Positions 1 through 10,560 of a stretch of 64,000 bases of DNA are shown piece by piece. The translations under genes were made by a program, and so were the position numbers. The DNA lies in contig CM064560.1 in the NCBI GenBank assembly GCA_032716605.1, forward strand, positions 15,189,297 through 15,253,296, given 5' to 3'. Position 1 is the stretch's first letter, and every line of letters begins with the position of its first letter. This DNA is from Paralithodes platypus. Its lineage: Eukaryota > Arthropoda > Malacostraca > Decapoda > Lithodidae. Under the pieces are notes generated by a model. That model was not told the DNA's origin. It ran no database searches and saw nothing but the letters and a program-made list of their open reading frames with translations.

Positions 1-678
1 CACTTTACAAGGAGTGGAGGAAGAAGGGAGGATGTGAATATTTGTATTCCCTTTTCCCTCTTGCTCACAGCCTCACAGTTGTATAATTATCTGACTGTAT
101 TTTTTACAAAAACATTCTCTAGACCTACTTTTCGGGTCCTAATTCTTCGTATATGCCTTGAGTTTGAAAGCTATGCACATATGGCACAATAATAGTGCTT
201 TATATGGGAGATATAAGGATTATTATTAAAATCCTCTCCTTCCTCCCACCTCTTCCTCCTCTCATCTCTTATCCCACAACAGCCTTAATGGTTGCCTATA
301 TGCATCAGCTACTTCAACATCTTACCACAACCACAACACAACTACATCACTTTTTGTTTAATTACGTAATTACGTTGCGATGCGGGTATGCGCTTCCAAC
401 AAGTTGATGTACTTTTCAATGTGTTCTTGGCAGGTTTTACGTACCATGGATGCGTCTGTTCAAACCTATTACCTACTTCTCGAATTAAAACCAGCATTTT
501 CTACAAAATCACTGAAAATCCGCAATGAAACATGTGAAAATGAACTTAATCTGTAACATCATAATACAATAGCTGAAAGAAAAAACTACAAACAAACCCT
601 GCCTACAAATATTACTATGTTCCTTCCAACAACGAACTCTACTCCTAAAATCGATTAGTGAAATTTGACAAACACATG
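1..678. other. Unassigned AT-rich sequence
   Basis: I see no gene, repeat array or recognisable element here. The short open frames are of the size expected by chance in AT-rich DNA and have no recognisable domain. Confidence 0.5.
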
Positions 679-752
679 TGGCAGTCCGTGGATTCGAACC
701 CAGGACGCTCACACCGAAAATCAACACCTTATGCATCGCACCACGAAGACAG
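679..752 (-). repeat. tRNA-derived SINE-like fragment
   Basis: On the minus strand a perfect internal promoter B box, GGTTCGAATCC, lies at 690-700. A plausible A box, TGGTGCGATGCATAAGG, lies at 727-743, with tRNA-like spacing between the two. The expected acceptor-stem pairing is absent, so this is not a functional tRNA gene. I infer the tRNA-like head of a SINE or a decayed tRNA pseudogene. No tail or target duplication was found. Confidence 0.45.
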
Positions 753-1087
753 TTAAAGGATGGTGGACACTGCCTACGATTTATTATGCAACTTCGAATC
801 CTGCATATCAATCTAAGCATGTATAGTCAACATAATGTGTGTAGCTGGACATCATTCTTAGTTGTACTTGTTGATCTGCATATTGCCTAACATGATTTGT
901 AATAATCTGTATCTATTGTTTGTTTAGTTAGCTTACCAGGAATAAGATGCTAATTAGGTAAGATGGGTTTTTTTCCTAGTAACTATGTAATACTAATTTT
1001 CTGCTAGCTATTCTAAGCATATAGTATGCGAAAGTAATACATTTTTATAAGGCATATTTAATATATTCAATATATTACACCATTCCC
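753..1087. other. Unassigned AT-rich sequence
   Basis: AT-rich flank of the following element with no recognisable coding or repeat content. Confidence 0.5.
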
Positions 1088-1090
1088 TTA
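1088..1090. repeat. Target-site duplication TTA (left) of the FEN/CXC element
   Basis: TTA immediately precedes the left terminus TAGTG and is repeated immediately after the right terminus CACTA at 8327-8329. A three-base duplication is short, so chance agreement cannot be excluded, but it coincides exactly with the ends of the inverted-repeat homology. Confidence 0.5.
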
Positions 1091-1405
1091 TAGTGAAGCA
1101 GATAAGTGACACAATCGTTCAAATGGTGATGCAAGCATGAAATTTGGTACAGGTATTCTTCAAAGCTCACTTTCAAAGCACATACCGCTGGCCACGCAAA
1201 AATTCAATATGGCGACCATTTTTCAAGATGGCCGACACATCTGACTGAGCCCTACTGTTATGGGTCAGTTAATTGAAAGAAAAAAAGACATGAATACTGT
1301 CCAATCCATTTTTTCTTGGCTCTAACGTGGTAAGTGAAGGTAATTTTGTCCAAAGCAGTTGCATATTAGACTTTAACTAAGATGGCGTCCAAGATGGCCG
1401 CCATT
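1091..1405 (+). repeat. Left terminal inverted repeat
   Basis: The first 170 bases match the reverse complement of 8157-8326. Shared blocks include TTCAAATGGTGATGCAAGC, ACCGCTGGCCACGC and ATTTTTCAAGATGGC. A second block, with two AAGATGG motifs at 1379-1398, pairs with 8010-8035. The interval between them is strongly diverged. Confidence 0.75.
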
Positions 1406-2054
1406 AACCCGAGGAGGCCGGATTTTTTTGGCGATTTTCGGTAGTGTTTATGGCTTAATAGCTAATCAAAGAATAAAGATAGAGAAATGAGTCATAAACC
1501 ACGTGAGAGAGGTCACTTTCAGCTTTTGTCTCGTAAAAAAATTCAGCTCCATAGGCCCAGTAGTTACTGAGATATTGCTTGTTTTTGTGAGGTAACTTTT
1601 CCGTGATTTTCCGTGTTTACGCACCTTTGCCATAGTGAAATTTCCTTAAAACCCATTGTGTGGACATCACGGTAGTTTCGGTGATATTGGAACTCGGTGA
1701 AAATTACCGCAAAAGTACCGTGACGTCATACAAGTAAATAGCAGCCCTCAGCAGGCTATTTAAAGGCTATTTAAAGCCGTGCTATTTGAGTAGTGTATCG
1801 GCCTTCTGGGGTTAAAGACAAATTTTGTGATATCTTGGCTATTAGTAGAGCTAGACAAATTATTTTTTCATCTAATTCTACATTTTTGAGGTCAGAGAAT
1901 TAGAAAGACTTGTCACATTATTAACTCATCACGGTCATAAGTAACTAGACAAAGTGAAGGAAGATTATATCGTAGGAAACGGCCTAATTCACACCATTTA
2001 TACATATCCATTGAGTACAAATAACATTAGTAAAAATACCATAGAATCAAAGAC
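1406..2054. other. 3' non-coding part of the FEN/CXC element
   Basis: This lies between the left inverted repeat and the stop end of the minus-strand gene. It contains a short palindromic stretch around GGCTATTTAAAGCC (1764-1777) and repeated CACGGTA/TACCGTG motifs at 1650-1725. No open frame is supported. Confidence 0.5.
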
Positions 2055-2573
2055 TCACACCTCACATTTGCAAGTGCACAGAGCTGTACAGGAGAGACCC
2101 AGCCTGTAGCACTTGCACCTGCCACGACAGTCTGATTTACAGCCACATTTGGTCAGCTGTTCGCAACTCTTGGCTATGGGGGAGTTGGCTGTCCAGAAGA
2201 CGTGCCATTCTTCACCAACCTTCTGCCATCCCCAGTCAGCAGGACTCTCTGCTTCTGGTTGACACTGGGTTGCTTGGGCCCAAACACAACCAGCCTGGAA
2301 GGCAGCTCGTCTAGTGTGCTGAGGCAGAGCTGCTCTTGTTGGTGGAATGGCCTCATAAGGCCTCTGTTTTCTGGCAAACATGTCAAGCCTGGCCTCATCC
2401 ACAGTGGTAGCAGTGCTGGACCTGTCATACATCAGTATGACAAACCTCTCCAGTATCTCCAGGTCACCATCTTCCACTGTAAGAGGGTACTGGCTCAGCT
2501 TGGAGAAGACAGGGGAGGCCTCTGGACAAACATCCCATGCCTGCCAGGCAGGTTTCTTTCCCTTGTTACGGAA

Positions 2574-2627
2574 GGCTGAAACAGTGTCACACCCTGTGAA
2601 GGCTGAAACAGTGTCACACCCTGTGAA
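2574..2627 (-). repeat. 27 bp tandem duplication across the GCD active-site motif
   Basis: Two identical 27 bp units (2574-2600 and 2601-2627) duplicate nine codons, giving FTGCDTVSA twice in a row. The duplicated segment carries the last acidic residue of the FEN-like set. The exact identity of the units implies a recent event, probably replication slippage. Confidence 0.9.
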
Positions 2628-3344
2628 GGCATGAAAGAATAACATGCCTTTAGCCTTCTCCTGCCCCATACAGCGATACATGCCATGCACACTGATCTAG
2701 CGCCGGCTTTGACCGTGACCAAATGCCACCCATAACTGCTCTAGCCCCAAACTCTGAAGGGCTGGAAAGGCACTCACTGCAATTACCACAACATCTGTAT
2801 CATTTGCCTTGACCATGACGGCTTTGCTCCCATGTTCTGCAGCATATTTGACATGCACAAAGATGCGGCTGTCAGCTTCCTCATGAGGGCACTTGTCCTG
2901 TCCTTGAAGACCAGTTTCATGAATGCTGAGGACTGCAGATCCCTTTGTGACAATTACCCAGTTTGGTGCAGACATTTGGGCAACCCTGTCTGCCAGGAAC
3001 TGGAACAACTACGTCTTGTTGTCATTATGCCTAAGGAAGTTACGCCAATTGGATGGAATGCTGTTCTTGTTTGTCACCTTGCGTCTTCCTCCCTGGCCAC
3101 GTTGAGACCTGGTCTCGGCTTTGAGGCTGGATGGGTTGTACACATCAAAGACAAGATGTGTTGTCTTGTACTTCGTAGCATAGCTGTGAATAAATGGCAG
3201 GAAGTACAGAGTTGCATAGCCCTCAAAGGTCTTTCCTCTCTTTGGTGGCAAGACATGGACCAAAGCAGACCCATCTACAATCAGGACATCGGTCTCTGGT
3301 TCTTCGTCTGTTGATGTAACATGAGTCTCCAAGATAGAGGTCAG

Positions 3345-4168
3345 TTTTTGTTTTTGTTTTTTTTTTAAGAGACAATGAACGGAGGAAGGAAAAACACAGA
3401 TAAAACAAAAAGGTCCATGTGTCTAAAGGCATCCTCCATTCATAAAATGTTTGTAACAACTGGATTTAAACATTTGTTGATTGTAAGTTTGTGGAAAGCA
3501 ATTCGAGGGAAGTGAATTCCAAAGAGTAGTAGCTCTGGGGATAAATGAATTCTGATAAGCAGAAGTCCTGCATTGTGGAGGAGAAAGTGTAAATTCATGG
3601 GCGCTCTCAGCTGCCCTAGTTCTACGGGGAAAGATGTGGAGAGGCGGCACAATTGAAGCAAGTTCCTCGGAACAATTGCTGTGAAAATATCTGTAGAATA
3701 ATGCAAGGGATGCAACGTTTCTTCGTATGGCTAATGTAGGAAGGTCCTGTGTGATTGCAGGGTTATTGATTAATCTAATAGCTTTATTTTGAATTTTGTC
3801 CAACTGCCTCAATGCAACCACTCCACTTCCACCCCACAGAGGTGAACAGTAATCCATCTGAGAGCGCACATGACTTTTATATATTACGGCCAACTGCTCG
3901 TCAGTGAAGAATTCTCGAACTCTGTACAGGAGTCCCAGTTTTTTAGAGGCATTCTTAGCAATGCTTCTAACATAATGTGTCCAGCTCAAGTTAGTAGTTA
4001 ATGTTACACCGAGAATGTCAATACTAGGGGAAGTGGGAATATTTACATCATTAAAAAATATATGGGAGTCAGTGAGATTCTGTCGGTTAGAAAATTGAAT
4101 GTACTTGGTTTTCTGTGCATTAAAGGAAACTAGATTCTCTTGTCCCCATTCATTAATCCATTCATAAT
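3345..4168 (-). mobile_element. 5'-truncated LINE-B (Jockey-type) inserted in the FEN/CXC gene
   Basis: The minus strand encodes the last part of a reverse transcriptase polyprotein (LVSFNAQKTKY through FMNGGCL). It is nearly identical to the plus-strand copy ending at 13514. A shared 3' UTR ends in CATTGTCTCTT and an A-rich tail (3345-3367). The element is 5'-truncated within the RT domain at about 4168 and reads in frame with the host gene upstream. No clear target duplication was found. Confidence 0.85.
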
Positions 4169-7100
4169 TGTCCCCACTGAGTTGGGACTTCTGGCAAGTG
4201 TACAGCCTTCCACCCTCACTCAGTGCAGCTGGGAATGCCTGATTTTCATGCTGGAAGAACTCCTGCAGATCACACTGTCTGCTCTGACAGGAGATGAACA
4301 GCTTTGAGAAGAGCTTGTAGTCCTCCTTCAGAAACTTCTGCTTGGAGTGCTTAATAGGAGCAGATTCTTGCCTGAAGAAGTCAGTTTTGTTCCTCTTGAT
4401 TGACTCATAGAAGGAAACTGGATTATTTGCTAAGGCTTCAGAAAAGTCCTGGAATTTAGTTTGGCCTCTCTCCAAGTGAATCTGCAGAAGTTCCACTGAG
4501 CTGGGGTGAGCTATGTCTTTGTTGTCAATAGAATACAGCTCTTGACTGTCATCCTGGAAAGGACTGCCCAACTCTTGCAAAGTCAGAGACAGCTTATTGA
4601 CTCTTTCCAGGAAAGTCAGCTGTGCCTGCGGTGTTTGCTCGTGGTGAGCTGTGTGTTCACTTGACTCTTTAGCTTGAGCCTCTTGTTCATACAGGGACAC
4701 CAAACGGCTTACCGCAGGACCAGCAACCATCCATCGCCTAAGTGCTGCTGGGTCTTCAGTGAGCCCAATGGCTCCACCATCAGCCTTGATGATGGCATTG
4801 GCCTGCTCATGGGCTTGGTCAAGGGCCATTGCGGAGAAGTCACGACTTGTCTTGTGGACAACAAAGTTTCCCTTCTTGAATTCTTGAGACAGCTCAGGGT
4901 GGGTGCTCTCCAGAGTGAGCATGTCCCTCAGGTGGACTGGAAGCCACCTGGCATAATTTGTATTGTTATTGGCAAAGAAGAAGGGGATTAACTCACTCAA
5001 TGCCTGGCAATAGAGAGCAAAGTTGGCTTCATGGAAAGACCTGATGAGCAAGAAGATAACAAGCTCCATTGACAGCACCATGTGCCAGAAGTGGAACTGT
5101 GGGCTTTGCTCTTTACGAATGGCACACCACTTCTAAAAGCTCAATGTCTCTTCTTTGTGATCTGGTAGCTCTGCACAGTGATCCACATATGCAGCTTTCA
5201 GGAGCTTGTACAGGCTGCATGCTGTAACCTGATGCATTTGACGTGTCCTGGTAACACTTGCAGCTGACAGGAAAGATTCTGCAGTGCCTGATGAAGCCAC
5301 ACCTGCTTCCACCAAGGCTCCTGTCCACCCGCTGTCTTTGAGGAGAGTGCCCAAGGACTTTAGCGCTGCCATCTCAATGTGCAGACCTCCAAACATGACC
5401 AGGTACTTGTCCTCTCCATATTGGTCAGGCCATTGCCACTGCACCTGTTTTGCAAGGGCATAGATTGGCTGATCAGCTGCGATAACAGGTACCTGACCAG
5501 GGTTCAGATAAGCTACTACATCCTGTACTTTCTTCATCACATGTTTGACAGTAGCAACAGAGTGAGCTTGGTCCCGCAGAAGAGGAAGCAATGAAGTAAT
5601 GCTTACTTCAAATTCTGGGCCTCTCTTCATTGAAGCATGATGTGCTGACCATGTCAAGTTCACTGCACCATCTACTTCCTCAGTCACTATTACTTTCTCT
5701 AGCCACTGGTACTCCATGGCCAGTTGTGGGCCGAAGACATCTGTGGCTGGCTTTGGCAGTGGAAGTTTTGGTGGCAGGGGGTTCTTTGCTTTGAAGGATG
5801 CAGGAGTAATGTTTGTGAATGTGTCAGGAAGTTCTGGAACGGCCTTGACTTTCTCAGGTCCAAGCCTGAGTTTTTGACGCTCCTGGCCACCATTTACCTT
5901 GGTGGGATGTTGAAATACAAAAATGCTAGTCCCATGGAAGGAGGTTGTGGCAGTTGTTGCGGAAGGGTTGTGGTCGATGCTGTCCATCACGGCAGTGGTG
6001 AACAACTTTTTATGCAGTACTGGTGGACAGACCACACCCTCCTCGACATACTAGTTGACTGTGGCATCTCCTAATTCAGCTGAGACCTCCAACACCCTGT
6101 CATATGAGATGCTGAGGCCATGCTCATTCAGCATTTCGACCAGGTTTCTTTTCCGGGTTTTGGCATAGACTGAGAGTCCCATGTAGACTGGGAATGGTGT
6201 TTCTCTGTCTTTTGAGTGCCTATCTGTAGCAGCTCCCTCTTTGTATCAGGAGTAGCAGTTAAACTGCATCAATTGGGCAATGGCCTGATCAGACTTTGAA
6301 ACTCCAAATCTCAGTTGAGACTTGATGTCAGCTCCATGTTCAACCATCCCGACAAACTGAAGCAGAAGGGGAGGTATGGCATTTTGCACACAACCAGCTG
6401 GAAATGTGCCATCAAATGTTGATTGATGTTCAAGCATGCATTTTCTTAGAATCTTTGCTGCTTTAGCAGTGATGAGTGCATCTGAAAAATCAGAAATTTG
6501 GGTAATTGCTTTGCCCACATCTTTCTGAAATGCAAGAAGTACATCTCTTCCACTTCTATGAGCTTCAAGTTCTGGAATTTCTTCCAGAAGTTTATCCTTC
6601 AGTCTGGTGGAATTTACACATGGTAAATCCACACCAAGTTGTGCCAGACGCTGTTGGTAAAGGTGGCATATATCTGCCAGGCGAAATGTGACTGGCTCTT
6701 CTGAGCATAGGTTGCTTTCAACAATGTATGTCACCAGCTCTGATAAAATTAAGGGATAAACATCTGGCTCCAGATCAGTGGCACTTGAGCTTTTCTCAAG
6801 GTTTCTCAGGTGGGACCTTTCCCTGTTGTAGAGGGCACTGGGACACACTCTGTGGTACTTTAGCTCCTGTGCAATAGCATCTCCACCACTCAATTTAGCA
6901 AGAAGCTTGCCATCGTTAAGTGCCTCTGCACACTCTTGTAGCCTCTTGTTAAGGTTCATGGTCATTACCTGCCTGAGATCAGATGCAGGTGCCACTTTCT
7001 CACAAAAAATACAAGTTTGACCATCATAGCTAGTTCGACATTGCTTTGCATGATTGTCTTCAGACTCACTACTTTGACGATTAGATCGGCGTTTCCTTGC

Positions 7101-7403
7101 GCGATTCAGCTTGCTGTTGTTAAACAACAACCGGCAGTTGAGATGGTATTTTGCCTGATTTCTTCTCAAAGTGGCATCTATGCCGTCACCTTCATCAAGC
7201 CTTGTTGGATCCACGATCAATGGCATTTCCTGGATTTCATGAAACATCGGTATGTTGGTAGCCAGCATGGCATAACCGTCATGTTCATGGGAATAATGGG
7301 TTCTAGGTGATGTTAAATCTTCACCTATTTTGTCTTTCTGGCAAAGACAACATTTTGACCAGTCAGTTTGTCTTATGGGAAAAATGGATTTTGAATCTGA
7401 CAT

Positions 7404-8009
7404 TTTGCTTTCTGATTAAGGCCTAGGGTTTATCCTTTTACCACCTTAACGAAATTACACACACATTACTTTATGGGATACAACTAGGTTCGGGTGACCT
7501 ACACCTAGCCCGATCATTCATCCAGTGCCATTTAAGTCCCGTGTGATCTGTACACCATCCAGATAAGTACATGAGCATTGAGCAAGTCATGTATAGCCCC
7601 CTAACCCTTGGCTCGGCTCTCCCGCGCTGGCACACCCTGTCAATTCAGGTGCGGCTATCTAACTCTATCTACTAACTACCAACTACTGTCTAGTAGCTAA
7701 TTGATATGGGGCTGTTAGAAAGCATTTGGGACACTAAATTAAACTACACTAGAACTTATAGTATAGTACAGTAAAATAAGCTGACACTGAACCCCATGCT
7801 GAGTTGCACAGCAGCGATGTTACCAGTGTGCCCTGGTTGTGTGTTGACATCACTCTATTATATTTGCAAGATCTCATCACTTCCTCAGTCAACACTAACA
7901 AAATATGTGAAATGGCTCCATTGGATTATCTGACCCAAAAAATGTATGTGCACACCAAAAATCATGTATATATATATGTTCAGTAGTTGCTTAGATATGA
8001 ACATATGAA
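7404..8009. other. 5' non-coding region of the FEN/CXC element
   Basis: Between the start codon of the minus-strand gene and the right inverted repeat. Any promoter of the gene should lie here, but I see no confident TATA box or initiator. No other gene is supported. Confidence 0.45.
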
Positions 8010-8326
8010 ATTAATGGACGCCATCTTGGATGCCATTCTAAAATTCCAATTATAGACTATGACAATGATTAAAACAGTGCTTCTCATTAATCTGGTTACC
8101 AAGAAAGTTTTCTCTTAAAATGTTCACCAGGTAATAATAAAAAAAAAAATAAGCAATATATGGTCAGGCACGGCAGCCATCTTGAAAAATGACCGTCATC
8201 TTGGATTTTCGCGTGGCCAGCGGTATCTCTGAGAAGAATGGACCTTGAAGGGTACATGTACCAAATTTCATGCTTGCATCACCATTTGAACGATTCTCCT
8301 GAAATGTGCAGTTATCTGCTCCACTA
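8010..8326 (-). repeat. Right terminal inverted repeat
   Basis: Reverse complement of the left repeat, with the best agreement over 8157-8326 and an outer terminus ending CACTA. It carries CCATCTTGG-type motifs at about 8020, 8178 and 8196. The same AAGATGG core is repeated in the left arm. Confidence 0.75.
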
Positions 8327-8329
8327 TTA

Positions 8330-8560
8330 GATATTTGAGCTGAACTATGGATAAGGTTATGAAAAATATTTTAAAATGGTAGCATCATATCAAATTAATT
8401 AAACAAAATAAAAATGAAACACATTCTGACAAATAATTTACCTAATATGCATATCGCTAATCATTATTGTCAGTTCTATTTCAAGTCAAATGTGCATGGA
8501 ATACATTCCCACTATTCTTTAGATAATATATTAAATGACAGTATTATGACGGTGATCAAT
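8330..8560. other. Unassigned AT-rich spacer
   Basis: Spacer between the FEN/CXC element and the CR1 3' tail with no recognisable content. Confidence 0.5.
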
Positions 8561-10237
8561 GTACAAAGGAGTACAAAGGAGTACAAAGGAGTACAAAGGA
8601 AATCAAGCAACAACAGATCTAGTGACCCTTCTAGGCTGCTTGTCCTCCAAAACACTGAGGATCAAGTGTCCAAACAGTGGTTTAGAGTGGGTAAGGGAAC
8701 ATTGGAAAGGGAACTACTGCCCTGCCACTAACGTGGCAGGACTAGGAAGTTAGTAGGGGACATATGGGTTAGTAACTGAGGGGAGGATAAAGTTATTCAT
8801 TTACAAACGCAGTCAGTCGCGGGTTTGATGCGAGATATTTGTCTAGGCGGAATTTAAATGAATCAACGGTGCTGCAGTCTATAACGTCTCGGGGAAGCCC
8901 ATTCCACAAGTTGACAACTCGATTGAAGAAGAAATTCTTAGATTCGTGCGAGTTAAAAGATTTACCAATAATTTTGCAACCGTTTCCCCGCGTGTAATTA
9001 GATTGGTCGATAGTGAAGTACTTACTACAGTTCATATTGTCGATGCCTTTGATGATTTTGAACACTTGAATTAAGTCGCCTCTTAATCTGCGCTGGGTTA
9101 ACGGAAATAGATTTAATTCTCTAAGACGCTCTTCGTATGGTTTGTTCTTTAGGCTAGGTATCATTTTGGTAACTCTACGTTGAACTCGTTCTAGCTTGTT
9201 TATATCTTTTTGAGAATAAGGGCACCAGGATTGAACGCAGTATTCCAGAAGAGGGCGGACTAAGGAATTGTAAAGGGTTAGGATAACTTCTTTGGATTTA
9301 TGCTCAAATGACCTGCCTATAAAGCCAATTATTTTGTTTGCCTTCTTAACAACTTCTGAACATTGTTGACTCGGTTTTAGGTTACTCGACATTGTTACTC
9401 CCAGATCAGTTTCTCTGTTTACATTCTTAAGCTGAGTGCCATTCATCGAATAGTTTGCTTTCTCATTTAGGTATCCGACATGTAGTACTTTACATTTATC
9501 CGCATTGAAACTCATTTGCCAAATTTGGGCCCAACATGACAATTTATCTAGATTGTGTTGCATATCGTCAACTTGTTCTTTTGAGAGTACGCTATTTGCA
9601 ATTTTTGTATCGTCAGCAAATTTTGAGATTGTGCAGGTGAGACCCTCATCTATGTCGTTGATGTAAATTAGAAAGAGAATTGGTCCTAGTACCGATCCCT
9701 GGGGTACCCCGCTACTTACATTGGTCCATTTAGATGCCTTACCGTTTATGACTACCCTTTGCTTTCTGTTGCTGAGCCAATTTTCTATCCATTTCAACAC
9801 ACCGTCTTGTATTCCATGCGCTTTTAGTTTTAGCAGTAAACGTTTGTGGGGAACTTTGTCAAAGGCCTTTTGAAAATCAAGGTATATAATATCTACAGCT
9901 TTACTCTCATCGTAGAGGTTGAGGATATCGTGGAAGAAGTCTAAGAGGTTTGTTAAACAGGAACGTTTTTTACGAAAGCCGTGTTGATTATCTTTAAGTA
10001 TGTTATTTTCCTCTAAGTGATTTACGAGTCTGTCTCGTATGACCGTTTCTAGCATTTTACATACAACTGAGGTTAAGCTAATTGGACGATAGTTACTGGG
10101 TAGGGATTTGCTGCCTTTTTTTAATATCGGTGTTACGTTGGCTAGCTTCCACTGATCAGGCATAGTTCCAGACTGCAAGGATTTATTGAATAGTAATGTC
10201 AGTGGTTTGAAGAGCTCATTCTTAGCTTCCTTTAGAA
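8561..10237 (-). mobile_element. 5'-truncated CR1-type LINE
   Basis: Contains a long uninterrupted reverse transcriptase frame, a 3' UTR and, at the 3' end, four perfect copies of a 10 bp unit (GTACAAAGGA on the plus strand, 8561-8600). Short tandem 3' repeats instead of poly(A) are typical of CR1 LINEs. Homology upstream stops at about 10237 beside a TAATTG-rich repeat, so endonuclease and ORF1 are missing. Confidence 0.85.
8793..10178 (-). CDS. CR1 reverse transcriptase (partial, open)
   Basis: This 461-codon frame has no stop and continues upstream to the truncation at 10237. RT motifs occur in order: NYRPISL near residue 29, LDFQKAFDKVPH near 100, SGVPQGSVLGPILF near 156 and the catalytic FADD near 188. 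A C-terminal CR1 domain follows (RRVTKMIP, then LWNGLPRDV). The family copies LINE RNA onto nicked target DNA. Without its endonuclease this copy cannot be autonomous, but the open frame suggests a fairly recent insertion. Confidence 0.9.
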   Translation of the reverse strand: MQSGTMPDQWKLANVTPILKKGSKSLPSNYRPISLTSVVCKMLETVIRDRLVNHLEENNILKDNQHGFRKKRSCLTNLLDFFHDILNLYDESKAVDIIYLDFQKAFDKVPHKRLLLKLKAHGIQDGVLKWIENWLSNRKQRVVINGKASKWTNVSSGVPQGSVLGPILFLIYINDIDEGLTCTISKFADDTKIANSVLSKEQVDDMQHNLDKLSCWAQIWQMSFNADKCKVLHVGYLNEKANYSMNGTQLKNVNRETDLGVTMSSNLKPSQQCSEVVKKANKIIGFIGRSFEHKSKEVILTLYNSLVRPLLEYCVQSWCPYSQKDINKLERVQRRVTKMIPSLKNKPYEERLRELNLFPLTQRRLRGDLIQVFKIIKGIDNMNCSKYFTIDQSNYTRGNGCKIIGKSFNSHESKNFFFNRVVNLWNGLPRDVIDCSTVDSFKFRLDKYLASNPRLTAFVNE

Positions 10238-10558
10238 CTCTAATTGTAATTAATTGTAATTGTAATTAATTGACCTATAAGCATAACTGAGTCAGTAGGA
10301 TTATATATAACAGGATTATAAGCTTCTTGGGAATAATAGCCATTTATGTCATACATTCAGAATCAATGCGAAGTTTATAGTCATGCCAGCCGGTAGGGGA
10401 TCTTAAGACAATCTCTCTCTCTCTCACCTTTTACACAGCGGTCTTGTCAGTATGAATCGTCTCCGCTCTGACAACTTTCAACTAGTGCTGAAAATAGAAG
10501 TCATATGAGAGGTGTAAACATTGTATTACAGCTTCATCAATATATCATGAATTCAATA

Positions 10559-10560
<2 letters not shown>
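10238..10560. other. Spacer with short TAATTG repeat
   Basis: It begins with an imperfect TAATTG repeat (10238-10270) at the CR1 5' truncation point and includes a short CT run near 10415. No gene is seen. Confidence 0.5.

Larger units (their letters stand above)
2055..7403 (-). pseudogene. FEN/PIN-like nuclease with C-terminal CXC cluster (broken)
   Basis: Start is the ATG at 7401-7403. A single intronless frame of about 1500 codons, excluding the LINE, runs to 2055. The N-terminus has two zinc-binding units, CLC near residue 19 with HLNC, and CIFC with YHRVC. The central part is unassigned. The C-terminal part carries the acidic set of the FEN1/XPG fold: VDG (3273-3275), VFD (3144-3146), HEEAD (about 2871-2885), DTD (2793-2801) and GCD (2586-2588 and 2613-2615). 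It ends in a CXC cluster (CGCKSDCRGRCKC, then CTALCTCKC) near 2060-2160, a motif known to bind DNA in tesmin/TSO1 proteins. All five breaks are in-frame stops: TGA 6246-6248, TAG 6051-6053, TAG 5133-5135, TAG 3009-3011 and TAG 2697-2699. LINE-B interrupts it at 3345-4168. Reading-frame phase is the same on both sides of every break. Nuclease activity is inferred from motif order only. Confidence 0.75.
1091..8326 (-). mobile_element. Large TIR element encoding a FEN/PIN-like nuclease-CXC protein
   Basis: A 7236 bp unit is bounded by inverted repeats that begin TAGTGRAGCAGATAA at both ends and is flanked by TTA. Homology of the arms runs with gaps for about 170 bp, then weakly to about 315 bp. 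One minus-strand reading frame fills the interior. The terminal repeats, short flanking duplication and central gene are the layout of a cut-and-paste DNA transposon. However, the protein shows no transposase signature I can name; its clearest domain is a FEN1-like nuclease motif set. The copy is inactive: it has five nonsense codons, a duplicated active-site motif and a LINE-B insertion. I recognise the protein as a recurrent uncharacterised family of invertebrate genomes but know no accepted name for the element. Confidence 0.7.

Noticed and set aside
679..752. Functional tRNA gene on the minus strand
   Set aside because: B box is perfect and the A box plausible, but no acceptor-stem pairing or complete cloverleaf could be formed; kept as a SINE-like fragment.
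2202..3314. Plus-strand open frames over the FEN/CXC gene
   Set aside because: They are antisense shadows of the minus-strand gene, without domain text.
2055..7403. Stop-codon reassignment in the FEN/CXC gene
   Set aside because: Other long frames in the window (CR1, Gmr1-2, LINE-C) end normally and use no internal TAG; decay is simpler.
1091..8326. Assignment to KDZ (Kyakuja-Dileera-Zisupton) transposons because of the cysteine clusters
   Set aside because: The CXC spacing is tesmin/TSO1-like and I could not find KDZ transposase motifs; the acidic motif set fits FEN/PIN better.
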